A stretch of DNA of 17,408 nt from an uncultured Odoribacter sp. (GCA_900544025.1 UQTM01000067.1:1-17408); one strand, 5' to 3'. Counted from the first letter of the stretch, positions 8,901-16,059 are shown. Numbers and translations are program-made. Notes: generated from the sequence alone by a model not told the origin.

Positions 8901-9270
8901 GAGCGAGGTATGGTCTTCGGATAATCCTGAAGGTAGGTATCCGGGACTGTTGGGAAGGAATACATTGGAAACGAATTATGCGTACCTCTGGTTTTCGAGT
9001 CTGGATCCGAACAATTCTTTTAAGGATTACGACATCTGGTATAAGAAAATCAATTATTTGCGAGTGAACAGCATCCGTTTGGGTTACACCCTCCCGTCTA
9101 AACTGGCACAGAAAATTTATATGACACATGCCAGAGTTAGCGTGGAAGCCCGAAATCCGTTTGTGCTGGGATCAAGCTATAAAGGTTATTTCGATCCCGA
9201 ATCCTATGGAAATATCTATTCCCAGCCGCTGCCGAAAACATTCTCGTGCGGATTGGAATTGGCTTTTTAA
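5983..9270 (+). CDS. SusC/RagA-family TonB-dependent outer membrane transporter
   Basis: A 1095-residue outer membrane barrel that imports ligand delivered by its SusD partner, driven by TonB. In order: signal peptide (cut near Ala18), a carboxypeptidase-regulatory-like domain (about 22-107), a TonB-box-like EEAVVTGY, a plug with PLWVLDGMIL, then the family signature VNPADIEDITILKDAAATAI and GARAANGVIVVTTKKG, then a long barrel ending in aromatic Phe (GLELAF). There is no N-terminal STN (secretin/TonB) signalling domain, so it is not expected to signal through an anti-sigma factor. It lies 33 bp after the protease and 46 bp before susD, consistent with one transcript. The ligand cannot be read from sequence. 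The neighbouring protease suggests peptides, as for RagAB, rather than glycans, because no carbohydrate-active enzyme lies in the operon. Confidence 0.96.
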   Translation: MRKLFFLFVLGLPLLAAAQETRKITGQVLDLSSGQPLPGATVFIDPKAPEAASYSPAGTVTDVNGKFEFTLPVTVKSVVVSFIGYEVFPLNIAGKSDFTVRLQEEAKQLEEAVVTGYQKIEKRKVTSAVTTVRAEDIKSIGVASIDQMLEGKVAGLMPTPTNGAPGAPAKMRVRSTVSLTGSTDPLWVLDGMILEGNDIPKDFGSKDNIDNLYNTSIAGVNPADIEDITILKDAAATAIYGARAANGVIVVTTKKGTKGKMRVNASASTFITTKPDLDKLNLMNASEKVDFELGLAAREDITYREEWGGVSRLLKKYDQWDAFRQGGFNAISPEAQAEINSLRNSGTNWGDEVYQNAVNQQYNLSLSGGTDQATYYLSTGYFKEKGTTIGTGFDRLNVTLKTDWNLLDNLKLTASMFLANSTRTSYMTDADAFVNPSRYTRKVNPYLNALDENGDYVYDPDILENSDKRLDFNMLEERANTDYTLKNLSLKPMVTLNYKPVSWLNLSTQFSMQIDKDRTEKMADKNSYYVRKYREKAKHNGKDYLPDGGVVQNWDKDMSQYHWKLQGEFNRTFASVHEVNVMAGVEMRGNKAKEIHTKGFGFDPKSLTTKPLEFPENSTKWNEESFRQYRQSFDENRYLSYYMTASYMYDNRYTVFGSLRYDGSNLFGVDRKYKYLPLWSISAAWNINRESFMEEADWLSNLKLRASYGLQGNVDKNTSPMIVGEWNNTSILPGANEPNIGVTYPPNPYLRWEKTSNWNLGIDFGVLRNRITMSLDGYYRVSDDLIGTRYIPGENGFDYSTMNWAKVTNKGVEFALSTTNIRTKDFRWTTDFNIAHNTSLVNRINIRDNSYTPSLKGHPIGAQFAFKTAGVDDRGLPMFWKGDNKVTMEEFFQLGPGSGFEEMSFLNVSDYRDLYTYIGDSEPKFTGGFINRFYYKNFDLTIATSFNIGQTMKETPFYEPTQVSPGENYSNRMSEVWSSDNPEGRYPGLLGRNTLETNYAYLWFSSLDPNNSFKDYDIWYKKINYLRVNSIRLGYTLPSKLAQKIYMTHARVSVEARNPFVLGSSYKGYFDPESYGNIYSQPLPKTFSCGLELAF

Positions 9271-9316
9271 TATCCGGAAGTAGTTGTTTTATATTGTATG
9301 ATTAAAATTGAAACGA

Positions 9317-10681
9317 ATGAAAAAAATATATACGATAGTATTGGTACTGGCTTTATTCAGTTCCTGTAATTATCTGGACGTTACCCCGACAGGAAAGGTT
9401 ATACCCGAAACGGTGACCGATTTCAGGGCGATGATGACTTCGGCTTATTCTAAAGTGCCTTCTTATAAGCGGATGCTGACGGTCCGTTCGGACGAGGTTG
9501 TTCCGTTTATGTATGGTTATTTTTTCAATAACTATGTCGATTTGGCGTTGTGGGAGGATGTGAATCCCGATCCGATGACCGCCAGCTATCATTGGACGGA
9601 GATTTATAATGTGATTTTTTATGCAAACAGTGTGATCGAAGAGGTGATGGGAGCGGAGATCGATACCCACACCGATAGCCGGGAACAATTAAAAGGCGAG
9701 GCTTTGTTGCTGCGTGCGCTTATGCACTTCGATTTGCTGAATTTGTATGCAAAATATTACGATCCGGCTACGGCTATGACCGACCGGGGGATTCCGCTTT
9801 CTTTAAAAGTGGATATAGATCAAGAGTATAAACCCGCTACCGTAGAACAGGTATATACCCAGGTGCTTGCCGATATCGAGGAAGGTATGGGATTGATGGA
9901 GGTGGAGGAACAGCCTGCTACTACCTGCTACCGTTTTTCGCTGAAAGCGGCCAAGGCTTTTAAGGCGAAAGTGCTGCTTTATAAGAGACAATGGGCCGAA
10001 TCGTTAGCGATTGCGGAGGATTTATTGGCCTCTTGCCCGCTGATGGATATGAACGGGGATACCGGTGTGCCGCCTTATGAGAACACTTCGGTGGAAGCTA
10101 TTTTATTTCTGGATGGGGTCGGAACGATCGATATTGCTTCCGATATGGTGATGAACGGTAATTTTATGGCATTGTATAACACAGGAAAAGCAGCGGATGA
10201 CAGTTACCTGGATCGCCGTGTCGGGATGTATTTCGAGGAGAGCTGGACAGGCGAAACGGTGCCCCGGAAATATGGTAACAGTAAAGCGGAAAGAGCGACT
10301 TTACGTTCTGCGGATGTGTGGCTGATGGCCGCAGAGGCGGCAGCCCACGATGCCGGGAAGCTGGGAACGGCAAAAGGCTATTTGAAACAATTGCTGGAAA
10401 AACGCCTGGAACCGGATTATTATAACGAGCGGGCTTTGGTTATCGATGGGATGAATCAGGAGCAATTGTTGACGGAAATACAGGATGAGCGTGGACGTGA
10501 GCTGGCCTTGGAGGGACAACGCTGGTTCGATTTACGGCGTACCACCCGTCCGAGAATCGAAAAAAGTTTTCTGGATATGAACTACGAGGAACATAGTGCT
10601 GTGCTGGAAAAGGACGATTCACGTTATGTGATTCGTTTTCCGAAAGAGGCGATTGCTAACAATCCGAATTTAGCGAATTGA
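9317..10681 (+). CDS. SusD/RagB-family surface lipoprotein
   Basis: A substrate-binding lid for the adjacent SusC, anchored to the outer surface through a lipidated cysteine. The lipobox LFSSC gives Cys17. The start is the ATG at 9317; an in-frame TTG at 9308 would only add MKR. Family features are NYLDVTPTG after the cysteine, the TPR-like helices around LKGEALLLRALMHFDLLNLY, and ERGRELALEGQRWFDLRRT near the end. The C-terminus FPKEAIANNPNLAN matches the usual SusD ending. At 454 residues it is on the short side of the family (often 480-600), so the ligand-binding insertions may be compact. It follows susC by 46 bp and is closed by a terminator 32 bp after its stop. Family membership is firm; ligand unknown. 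Confidence 0.94.
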   Translation: MKKIYTIVLVLALFSSCNYLDVTPTGKVIPETVTDFRAMMTSAYSKVPSYKRMLTVRSDEVVPFMYGYFFNNYVDLALWEDVNPDPMTASYHWTEIYNVIFYANSVIEEVMGAEIDTHTDSREQLKGEALLLRALMHFDLLNLYAKYYDPATAMTDRGIPLSLKVDIDQEYKPATVEQVYTQVLADIEEGMGLMEVEEQPATTCYRFSLKAAKAFKAKVLLYKRQWAESLAIAEDLLASCPLMDMNGDTGVPPYENTSVEAILFLDGVGTIDIASDMVMNGNFMALYNTGKAADDSYLDRRVGMYFEESWTGETVPRKYGNSKAERATLRSADVWLMAAEAAAHDAGKLGTAKGYLKQLLEKRLEPDYYNERALVIDGMNQEQLLTEIQDERGRELALEGQRWFDLRRTTRPRIEKSFLDMNYEEHSAVLEKDDSRYVIRFPKEAIANNPNLAN

Positions 10682-10712
10682 TTTCGTGGTGTTCATGTGT
10701 GTGATAAATCTG

Positions 10713-10744
10713 AAACGGCAGGATTCATTCCTGCCGTTTTTTTC
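10713..10744 (+). terminator. Rho-independent terminator after susD
   Basis: AAACGGCAGGA (10713-10723) pairs perfectly with TCCTGCCGTTT (10729-10739) around a 5-nt loop, followed by a T run to 10743. It separates the susC/susD transcript from the response regulator, which therefore needs its own promoter. Confidence 0.93.
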
Positions 10745-10745
10745 A

Positions 10746-10753
10746 TACCTTAG
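10746..10753 (+). promoter_or_regulatory. Candidate -7 box for the response regulator gene
   Basis: TACCTTAG differs from TAnnTTTG at one position. It is well placed: directly after the susD terminator and 35 bp before the ATG at 10788, implying a leader of about 25-30 nt. No clear -33 TTTG is visible, since that region falls inside the terminator stem. Confidence 0.4.
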
Positions 10754-10787
10754 CATTCGTGAAACAAACCTTGTTTTTAGGCAGATT

Positions 10788-11519
10788 ATGAATGCTATTA
10801 TTATAGAGGATGAGCCGCTGGCGGTATTGATGTTAGAAAAAGTTCTAAGAAAGATCGCGCCGGAAGTGACCGTTCAGGCACGGTTGGATTCTGTGGGCGA
10901 GAGTGTGGAATGGTTGAGCAATAACCGGACGGAATTGATATTCAGTGATATTCATCTGGGGGATGGGCAAAGCTTTGAAATATTCGACCGGGTGGAGGTG
11001 AAAGTTCCGGTTATTTTTATTACAGCTTATGACGAGTATGCCATTCAGGCCTTTAAGAAGCAGGGGATCGATTATATATTGAAACCTTTCGAGGAGGAAG
11101 ATATACGCCGGGCTTTGGATAAAGTGGAAACATTCCGGGGACAGAAAGAACAGCCTGTCGGGCAGACGGAACTGTATCAGGAACGTTTTTTAGTGCAGAT
11201 CGGTACAAAGATCAGGTCGGTGGCTGTGGAAGATGTGGCTTATTTTATGGCCGACGGCAAATATTTAATGTTATTCACTTTTGAAGGAGCCAGCTATATT
11301 GTCGATCAGACTATGGCAGGGATTGAAGAACGCCTGAATCCACGCCTTTTTTTTCGCATAAACCGGAAATTTATTATTAGCTTTCAGGCAATTAAGGAAA
11401 TGGCAAAGTATTCCAACAGCCGTATTAAAGTGATCCTTACGCCCGAACCGCCGGAGAATATCGAAGCGATTGTCAGTGCGGAACGTATCCGGGAATTTAA
11501 AGAGTGGCTCAACCGGTAA
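10788..11519 (+). CDS. LytR/AlgR-type response regulator (receiver plus LytTR DNA-binding domain)
   Basis: A 243-residue cytoplasmic transcription regulator. The receiver domain (about 1-118) has acidic residues Glu7 and Asp8, phosphoacceptor Asp54 in LIFSDIHLGDG, Thr79 in FITAYDEYA and Lys99 in YILKPF. The LytTR domain (about 133-243) shows VEDVAYFMADGKY, FFRINRKFIISFQAI and a C-terminal REFKEWLNR. The start at 10788 (MNAIIIEDEP) is chosen because the frame extends upstream to 10686 only by reading through the susD terminator. It is the natural partner of the LytS-type kinase at 1663-3129: the families pair, and the two genes bracket the protease-SusC-SusD module. Its likely target is the control region at 3130-3366. 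Target and partnership are inferred. Confidence 0.94.
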   Translation: MNAIIIEDEPLAVLMLEKVLRKIAPEVTVQARLDSVGESVEWLSNNRTELIFSDIHLGDGQSFEIFDRVEVKVPVIFITAYDEYAIQAFKKQGIDYILKPFEEEDIRRALDKVETFRGQKEQPVGQTELYQERFLVQIGTKIRSVAVEDVAYFMADGKYLMLFTFEGASYIVDQTMAGIEERLNPRLFFRINRKFIISFQAIKEMAKYSNSRIKVILTPEPPENIEAIVSAERIREFKEWLNR

Positions 11520-11525
11520 ATGAGG

Positions 11526-11560
11526 TAGATTTTATATAAAAGTAGATTGTTATATAAAAA
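11526..11560 (+). repeat. Tandem imperfect direct repeat at the uxaC promoter
   Basis: Two adjacent copies: TAGATTTTATATAAAAG (11526-11542) and TAGATTGTTATATAAAAA (11543-11560). They differ by one inserted base and the last base. The first copy contains the perfect palindrome TTTTATATAAAA (11530-11541). The second overlaps the expected -33 position of the promoter at 11565-11572. The placement suggests an operator or an AT-rich upstream element for the hexuronate operon; its binding protein is unknown. Confidence 0.65.
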
Positions 11561-11564
11561 ATTG

Positions 11565-11572
11565 TATCTTTG
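11565..11572 (+). promoter_or_regulatory. Bacteroidota-type promoter of the uxaC-eda-exuT operon
   Basis: TATCTTTG is an exact TAnnTTTG match. A TTG at 11547-11549, 18 bp upstream, is a plausible -33 remnant. The leader to the uxaC ATG at 11791 would be about 210 nt, unusually long. The last 50 bases of it are almost pure A/T, which is common in front of well-translated genes in this phylum. I see no recognisable riboswitch or strong hairpin in the leader. Confidence 0.62.
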
Positions 11573-11790
11573 ACATCAATCTGTGGATTTATCGTGCCAA
11601 TCAAAAAACTTAACGAGGTGTTTTTTAGGTGTTTGTCGTGATCGTTCACTGGGGAAGGAGATGTGTTTTTCCTGATTTATAACGTTTGTGTTAAAGGTGA
11701 AAATGGGAAAAATGCGGAAGGCGGGGAAGGTAAAAAGATATATTTAAATAGATATTATATATTTTTAATCTAAATTAAACTATATTTTTA

Positions 11791-13197
11791 ATGAAGAATT
11801 ATAATGATGAAAATTTCTTGCTGCAGACGGCAACAGCAGAGAAATTATATCATGAGCATGCAGCTAAAATGCCGATTATCGATTATCATTGCCACTTAAA
11901 TCCCGAATATATTGCAAGAAACCACCAGTTCGATAATTTATCGCAAATCTGGCTGGAAGGCGACCACTACAAATGGAGAGCTATGCGTGCCAATGGCGTG
12001 GACGAACGCTATTGTACCGGTAAAGACGTCTCCGATTGGGAAAAATTTGAAAAATGGGCAGCCACTGTTCCGCATACTATGCGCAATCCATTGTACAACT
12101 GGACGCACCTTGAATTGAAGACGGCTTTCGGGGTGACGAAGTTATTGAAACCGGAAACAGCCAAAGAAATCTACGAAGAATGCTCTGCCAAATTGAGAAC
12201 GCCTGCTTATAGTTGCAGGGGACTGATGGTAAAATACAATGTAGAGGTGGTATGTACGACCGACGATCCGATAGACAGCCTGGAACATCATTTAAAAATC
12301 AGGCAAGACGGATTCCAGGTGAAAGTATTGCCGACCTGGCGTCCGGATAAGGCGATGGCGGTTGAAAAGCCTGCCGATTTCTGTGCTTACATGGAAAAAT
12401 TGTCGGAAGTTTCCGGAGTGTCTATTTCAAAGTTCGCCGATTTGATAGCGGCTTTACGTAAGCGTCACGATTTCTTTGCAGAAGCGGGTTGCCGCCTTGC
12501 CGACCACGGGATAGGTGAATTTTACGCAGACGATTATACGCAGGCCGAGATCGACGGCATTTTTGATAAGGTATATGCCGGGAAAGAACTGACTGCAGAG
12601 GAAATATCGAAATATAAATCGGCTATGCTGGTGGAATTTGCCGTGATGGATTGGGAAAAGGGATGGACACAGCAATTTCATTACGGCGTGATCCGGAATA
12701 ATAATACCCGCATGTTCCGTCAGGCCGGCCCCGACACCGGATTCGATTCTATCGGCGATTTTACGGTGGCTTTATCTATGGCAAAATTCTTCGATCGCCT
12801 TGACCTGATGGGGAAACTGACAAAAACAATCATTTATAATTTGAATCCGCGCGATAACGAATTGGTTGCGACGATGATCGGGAATTACCAGGACGGGAAA
12901 ATCGCGGGAAAAATGCAGTTCGGTTCGGGATGGTGGTTCCTCGACCAGCACGAAGGTATGGAAAAGCAAATGAATGCTCTTTCCTTGCAGGGGTTATTGA
13001 GCCGTTTTGTGGGCATGCTGACCGATTCGCGCAGTTTTCTTTCTTATCCGCGTCATGAATATTTCCGGCGCACTTTGTGTAACCTGATCGGAAACGATGT
13101 GGAGAGAGGGTTGTTACCCGTCAGCGAAATCAATTTCCTGGGTAAAATGGTGGAAAATATTTGTTACAACAACGCCAAGAATTATTTCAATTTCTAA
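11791..13197 (+). CDS. uxaC: Glucuronate isomerase (uronate isomerase)
   Basis: UxaC (EC 5.3.1.12) converts D-glucuronate to D-fructuronate and D-galacturonate to D-tagaturonate, the first cytosolic step of hexuronate catabolism. It belongs to the amidohydrolase superfamily. Visible signatures are IIDYHCHLNP with His33 and His35 as metal ligands, VVCTTDDPIDSLEHH in the middle, GWWFLDQHEGMEKQ, and the highly typical FVGMLTDSRSFLSYPRHEY (about 409-427) near the end. The 468-residue length matches the family. It is the first gene of an apparent operon with eda (29 bp gap) and exuT. Nothing appears missing or broken. Confidence 0.96.
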   Translation: MKNYNDENFLLQTATAEKLYHEHAAKMPIIDYHCHLNPEYIARNHQFDNLSQIWLEGDHYKWRAMRANGVDERYCTGKDVSDWEKFEKWAATVPHTMRNPLYNWTHLELKTAFGVTKLLKPETAKEIYEECSAKLRTPAYSCRGLMVKYNVEVVCTTDDPIDSLEHHLKIRQDGFQVKVLPTWRPDKAMAVEKPADFCAYMEKLSEVSGVSISKFADLIAALRKRHDFFAEAGCRLADHGIGEFYADDYTQAEIDGIFDKVYAGKELTAEEISKYKSAMLVEFAVMDWEKGWTQQFHYGVIRNNNTRMFRQAGPDTGFDSIGDFTVALSMAKFFDRLDLMGKLTKTIIYNLNPRDNELVATMIGNYQDGKIAGKMQFGSGWWFLDQHEGMEKQMNALSLQGLLSRFVGMLTDSRSFLSYPRHEYFRRTLCNLIGNDVERGLLPVSEINFLGKMVENICYNNAKNYFNF

Positions 13198-13226
13198 AAT
13201 ATAACATAAATCAAAATCAAGATAAG

Positions 13227-13898
13227 ATGGCTAAATTTTCTAAATTACAGGTGTTGAACGTGATGAGCGAAACGGGGATGGTTCCGGTTTTCTATCACAA
13301 GGATGTTGAAGTTGCAAAAAATGTGTTGAAAGCCTGCTATGAAGGTGGTGTGCGTGCCTTTGAGTTTACGAATCGCGGTGATTTTGCACACGAAGTTTTT
13401 GGCGAATTGGTGAAATTTGCTGCAAAAGAATGTCCCGATATGATCTTAGGGGTAGGATCGGTGGTAGATCCTGCAACCGCTGCATTGTATATTCAGCTGG
13501 GGGCTAATTTTGTGGTAGGCCCGTTACTGAATCCGGATGTCGCTAAAGTTTGTAACCGCCGTTTGATCCCTTACACACCGGGATGCGGTTCCGTATCGGA
13601 AATCGGATTCGCTCAGGAATTGGGATGTGATCTTTGTAAGGTGTTCCCGGCGGGAAATGTGGGAGGTCCTTCTTTTGTGAAAAACGTAAAAGCTCCGCTG
13701 CCCTGGTCTATGCTGATGGTAACCGGAGGAGTAGAGCCCACGGAAGAAAATCTGACTGCGTGGATTAAAGCGGGAGTGACTTGTGTGGGTATGGGGTCTA
13801 ATCTGTTCCCGAAAGACGTGATCGCTGCCGGAGAATGGAAGAAAATCACGGAAATGAGTAAAAATGCATTATCAATTATAAAGAAAGTAAGGGGGTAA
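13227..13898 (+). CDS. eda: KDPG/KHG aldolase, Eda-like
   Basis: A 223-residue class I aldolase that would split 2-keto-3-deoxy-6-phosphogluconate into pyruvate and glyceraldehyde 3-phosphate, the last step of hexuronate breakdown and of the Entner-Doudoroff pathway. The Schiff-base lysine is Lys138 in LCKVFPAGNVGGP. Glu46 in FEFTNRG is the expected general base, and GVGSVVDP is the phosphate/pyruvate-site strand (Ser in place of the more usual Thr). The start at 13227 (MAKFSK) is chosen because the frame extends upstream only by overlapping the uxaC end. It lies 29 bp after uxaC and 3 bp before exuT. Some paralogues act on KDPGal or related sugar acids, so the exact substrate is inferred from context. 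Confidence 0.92.
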   Translation: MAKFSKLQVLNVMSETGMVPVFYHKDVEVAKNVLKACYEGGVRAFEFTNRGDFAHEVFGELVKFAAKECPDMILGVGSVVDPATAALYIQLGANFVVGPLLNPDVAKVCNRRLIPYTPGCGSVSEIGFAQELGCDLCKVFPAGNVGGPSFVKNVKAPLPWSMLMVTGGVEPTEENLTAWIKAGVTCVGMGSNLFPKDVIAAGEWKKITEMSKNALSIIKKVRG

Positions 13899-13901
13899 AT
13901 C

Positions 13902-15431
13902 ATGGCGATAGAAACCAAAAAGAATGTAATGACGAATTGGCGGTGGTGGATATGCGGAATGTTGTTTATGGCAACAACGATCAATTATCTCGACCGTCAG
14001 GTATTGTCCCTGACCTGGGATGAGTTTATTAAACCTGAATTCCACTGGGATGAATCGCATTACGGTACGATTACTTCCGTATTTTCCATTGTATATGCTA
14101 TTTGTATGTTATTTGCCGGGCGTTTTATCGACTGGCTGGGAACTAAAAAAGGTTTCCTTTGGGCGATCGGCGTGTGGTCGGCAGGTGCTTGTGCGCATGC
14201 TTTGTGCGGCTTGATCACAAAATCTTATTTAGGCCTGAACAGTGCTGCTGAGTTGATATCGGCCACGGGAGCTGCGGTGACGATGATCGCTACCGTGAGT
14301 ATGTGGTGTTTTATCGTGGCACGTTGTGTACTGGCTTTGGGAGAGGCTGGAAACTTCCCGGCTGCCATTAAGGTGACCGCCGAATATTTTCCGAAAAAAG
14401 ACCGTGCTTTCGCTACCAGTATTTTCAATGCCGGGGCTTCTATCGGTGCTTTGATCGCTCCGTTGTCTATTCCTGTTCTGGCAAAATATTTCAAGGAACT
14501 GGGAATCGGTAACGGCTGGGAAATGGCATTCGTCATTATCGGTGCTTTGGGATTTGTGTGGATGGCTTTCTGGGTTTTCATGTACGACGATCCGCACAAG
14601 AGCAAACATGTTAATAAAGAAGAGCTGGATTATATTGAGCAGGATCGATTTGAAAATGTAGAACCTGCAGAAGAAAAGATTGAAAAGAAAATGTCTTTTA
14701 AACAGGCTTTCTCTTATAAACAGACCTGGGCTTTTGCTTTCGGTAAGTTTATGACCGACGGTGTGTGGTGGTTCTTCTTGTTCTGGACTCCTTCTTACCT
14801 GAATACCCAATTCGGTATCAAGACTTCCGATGGTTTGGGTATGGCGTTGATTTTTACGCTTTATGCCATTACCATGCTTTCTATTTATGGCGGTAAGCTG
14901 CCGACGATTATTATAAATAAGACCGGATTGAATCCCTATGCAGCACGTATGAGAGCGATGCTGATCTTTGCGTTCTTCCCGTTGGTCGTGCTGCTGGCTC
15001 AGCCTTTAGGTACGATTTCACCCTGGCTTCCGGTAATTATGATCGGTATCGGAGGAGCCGCTCACCAATCCTGGTCGGCCAATATTTTCTCGACGGTAGG
15101 GGATATGTTTCCGAAATCGGCTATTGCAACGATTACCGGTATCGGCGGTATGGCAGGAGGTGTCGGTTCGATGATTCTGCAAAAGGGAGCCGGAAACCTG
15201 TTTGTATATGCTTCCGGATCGACGATGAAAGACGGCGAACTTGTGGAAATGACCAAAGAATTGTTGGAACAAGGGTATGAATACGTGAGAATGCCTATGG
15301 AATTTTTCGGATTTGAAGGAAAACCTGCCGGTTATTTCATCGTATTCTGTATTTGTGCGCTGGCTTATTTGATCGGCTGGACAGTAATGAAAGCTTTAGT
15401 GCCGAAGTACAAGCCAATCGTTGTAGAATAA
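13902..15431 (+). CDS. exuT: Hexuronate:H+ symporter, MFS anion:cation symporter family
   Basis: A 509-residue inner-membrane major facilitator that would import glucuronate and/or galacturonate with a cation. Signatures are TTINYLDRQVLSL at the end of TM1 (26-38), the MFS loop 2-3 motif GRFIDWLGTKKG (73-84), and ALGEAGNFPAAIK followed by AEYFPKKDRA (about 145-169), characteristic of ExuT and relatives. It is longer than the roughly 430-470 residues of proteobacterial ExuT; extra hydrophobic sequence lies at about 105-140, between TM3 and TM4. It starts 3 bp after eda, suggesting translational coupling; the preceding GGGGGT run may act as a Shine-Dalgarno site. A long hairpin follows the stop. 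Specificity is inferred from the operon. Confidence 0.9.
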   Translation: MAIETKKNVMTNWRWWICGMLFMATTINYLDRQVLSLTWDEFIKPEFHWDESHYGTITSVFSIVYAICMLFAGRFIDWLGTKKGFLWAIGVWSAGACAHALCGLITKSYLGLNSAAELISATGAAVTMIATVSMWCFIVARCVLALGEAGNFPAAIKVTAEYFPKKDRAFATSIFNAGASIGALIAPLSIPVLAKYFKELGIGNGWEMAFVIIGALGFVWMAFWVFMYDDPHKSKHVNKEELDYIEQDRFENVEPAEEKIEKKMSFKQAFSYKQTWAFAFGKFMTDGVWWFFLFWTPSYLNTQFGIKTSDGLGMALIFTLYAITMLSIYGGKLPTIIINKTGLNPYAARMRAMLIFAFFPLVVLLAQPLGTISPWLPVIMIGIGGAAHQSWSANIFSTVGDMFPKSAIATITGIGGMAGGVGSMILQKGAGNLFVYASGSTMKDGELVEMTKELLEQGYEYVRMPMEFFGFEGKPAGYFIVFCICALAYLIGWTVMKALVPKYKPIVVE

Positions 15432-15453
15432 TTATCATATTGTCAGAATAATC

Positions 15454-15501
15454 GGAAAGGGTTCATAATGCTGTGCAAATAAAGGCATTTTGAGCCCTTC
15501 C
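15454..15501 (+). terminator. Long imperfect hairpin between exuT and the HIT gene
   Basis: GGAAAGGGTTCATAATGC (15454-15471) can pair with GCATTTTGAGCCCTTCC (15485-15501), leaving one bulged A, one T-T mismatch and one T-G wobble around a 13-nt loop. CTGTTTT follows immediately. The T tract is short, so it may be a weak terminator or an mRNA-end stabilising structure for the hexuronate operon. Confidence 0.6.
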
Positions 15502-15532
15502 TGTTTTGATAAACTATTAAAAATATATACTT

Positions 15533-15949
15533 ATGGAAAATTGTCTGTATTGTAAAAACAAAACGTTGTTGAATGAGTTGATGATCAAAATCTGTGATCT
15601 GGATGTATCGACTCTGTATCTTTTCCGGGAACAAAGTCATCCGGGGCGTGTGGTGCTTGCTTATAAAGACCATATCGGCGAACAGTTTGAGATTCCGGAA
15701 GAAGATTATCTGAAATTCATGCTGGATGTACGCCGTGTAGGAAGTGCTTTAAAAAAGTTATTCAATCCGGCTAAAATTAATTTCGGTGCTTATTCCGACA
15801 CCTTGAAACATGCGCACTGGCATATCGTTCCTAAATACGAGGGTGAATTTGAGTTCGGCGGGGTTTTCGAGATGAATCCCAAGAAGTGTTATCTTTCCGA
15901 TGCAGAATATGCAGAGAGGGTGGAAGCAATCAAAGAAGCTTTGAAATGA
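15533..15949 (+). CDS. HIT-family protein (nucleotide hydrolase/transferase fold)
   Basis: A 138-residue cytosolic protein of the histidine triad superfamily, which hydrolyses or transfers nucleoside monophosphates from substrates such as AMP-lysine, ApnA or ADP-sugars. The triad is LKHAHWHIVPKY: His93, His95 (expected nucleophile) and His97. A CLYC pair at 4-7 may bind structural zinc, as in zinc-containing HIT proteins. The ATG at 15533 gives CxxC near the N-terminus, as in homologues. It lies 101 bp after exuT beyond a hairpin, so it is likely a separate unit, though I see no exact -7 box ahead of it. No link to hexuronate metabolism is evident. The exact substrate is unknown. Confidence 0.9.
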   Translation: MENCLYCKNKTLLNELMIKICDLDVSTLYLFREQSHPGRVVLAYKDHIGEQFEIPEEDYLKFMLDVRRVGSALKKLFNPAKINFGAYSDTLKHAHWHIVPKYEGEFEFGGVFEMNPKKCYLSDAEYAERVEAIKEALK

Positions 15950-15955
15950 TAAATG

Positions 15956-15990
15956 AAAACGGGGTTACGAATATCGGTAACCCCGTTTTA
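15956..15990. terminator. Bidirectional terminator between the HIT gene and the BFD-like gene
   Basis: AAAACGGGGTTAC (15956-15968) pairs perfectly with GTAACCCCGTTTT (15977-15989) around an 8-nt loop. A residues on the left and T residues on the right let it work in both directions. It lies 6 bp after the HIT stop and about 70 bp beyond the stop of the convergent BFD-like gene. Confidence 0.9.
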
Positions 15991-16059
15991 TGATTGTTGT
16001 AAAGCCGGAACCGTATGTTCCATTTACCGGAAAAGGTTTTTATAGCTTTGCTTTTTGCT

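Noticed and set aside
10686..10787. Upstream extension of the response regulator frame
   Set aside because: It would translate through the susD terminator hairpin, and the receiver domain begins properly at MNAIIIEDEP (10788).
13161..13226. Upstream extension of the aldolase frame overlapping the uxaC end
   Set aside because: The extra residues are low-complexity (Gln/Asn-rich) and overlap uxaC. The ATG at 13227 starts the conserved sequence.
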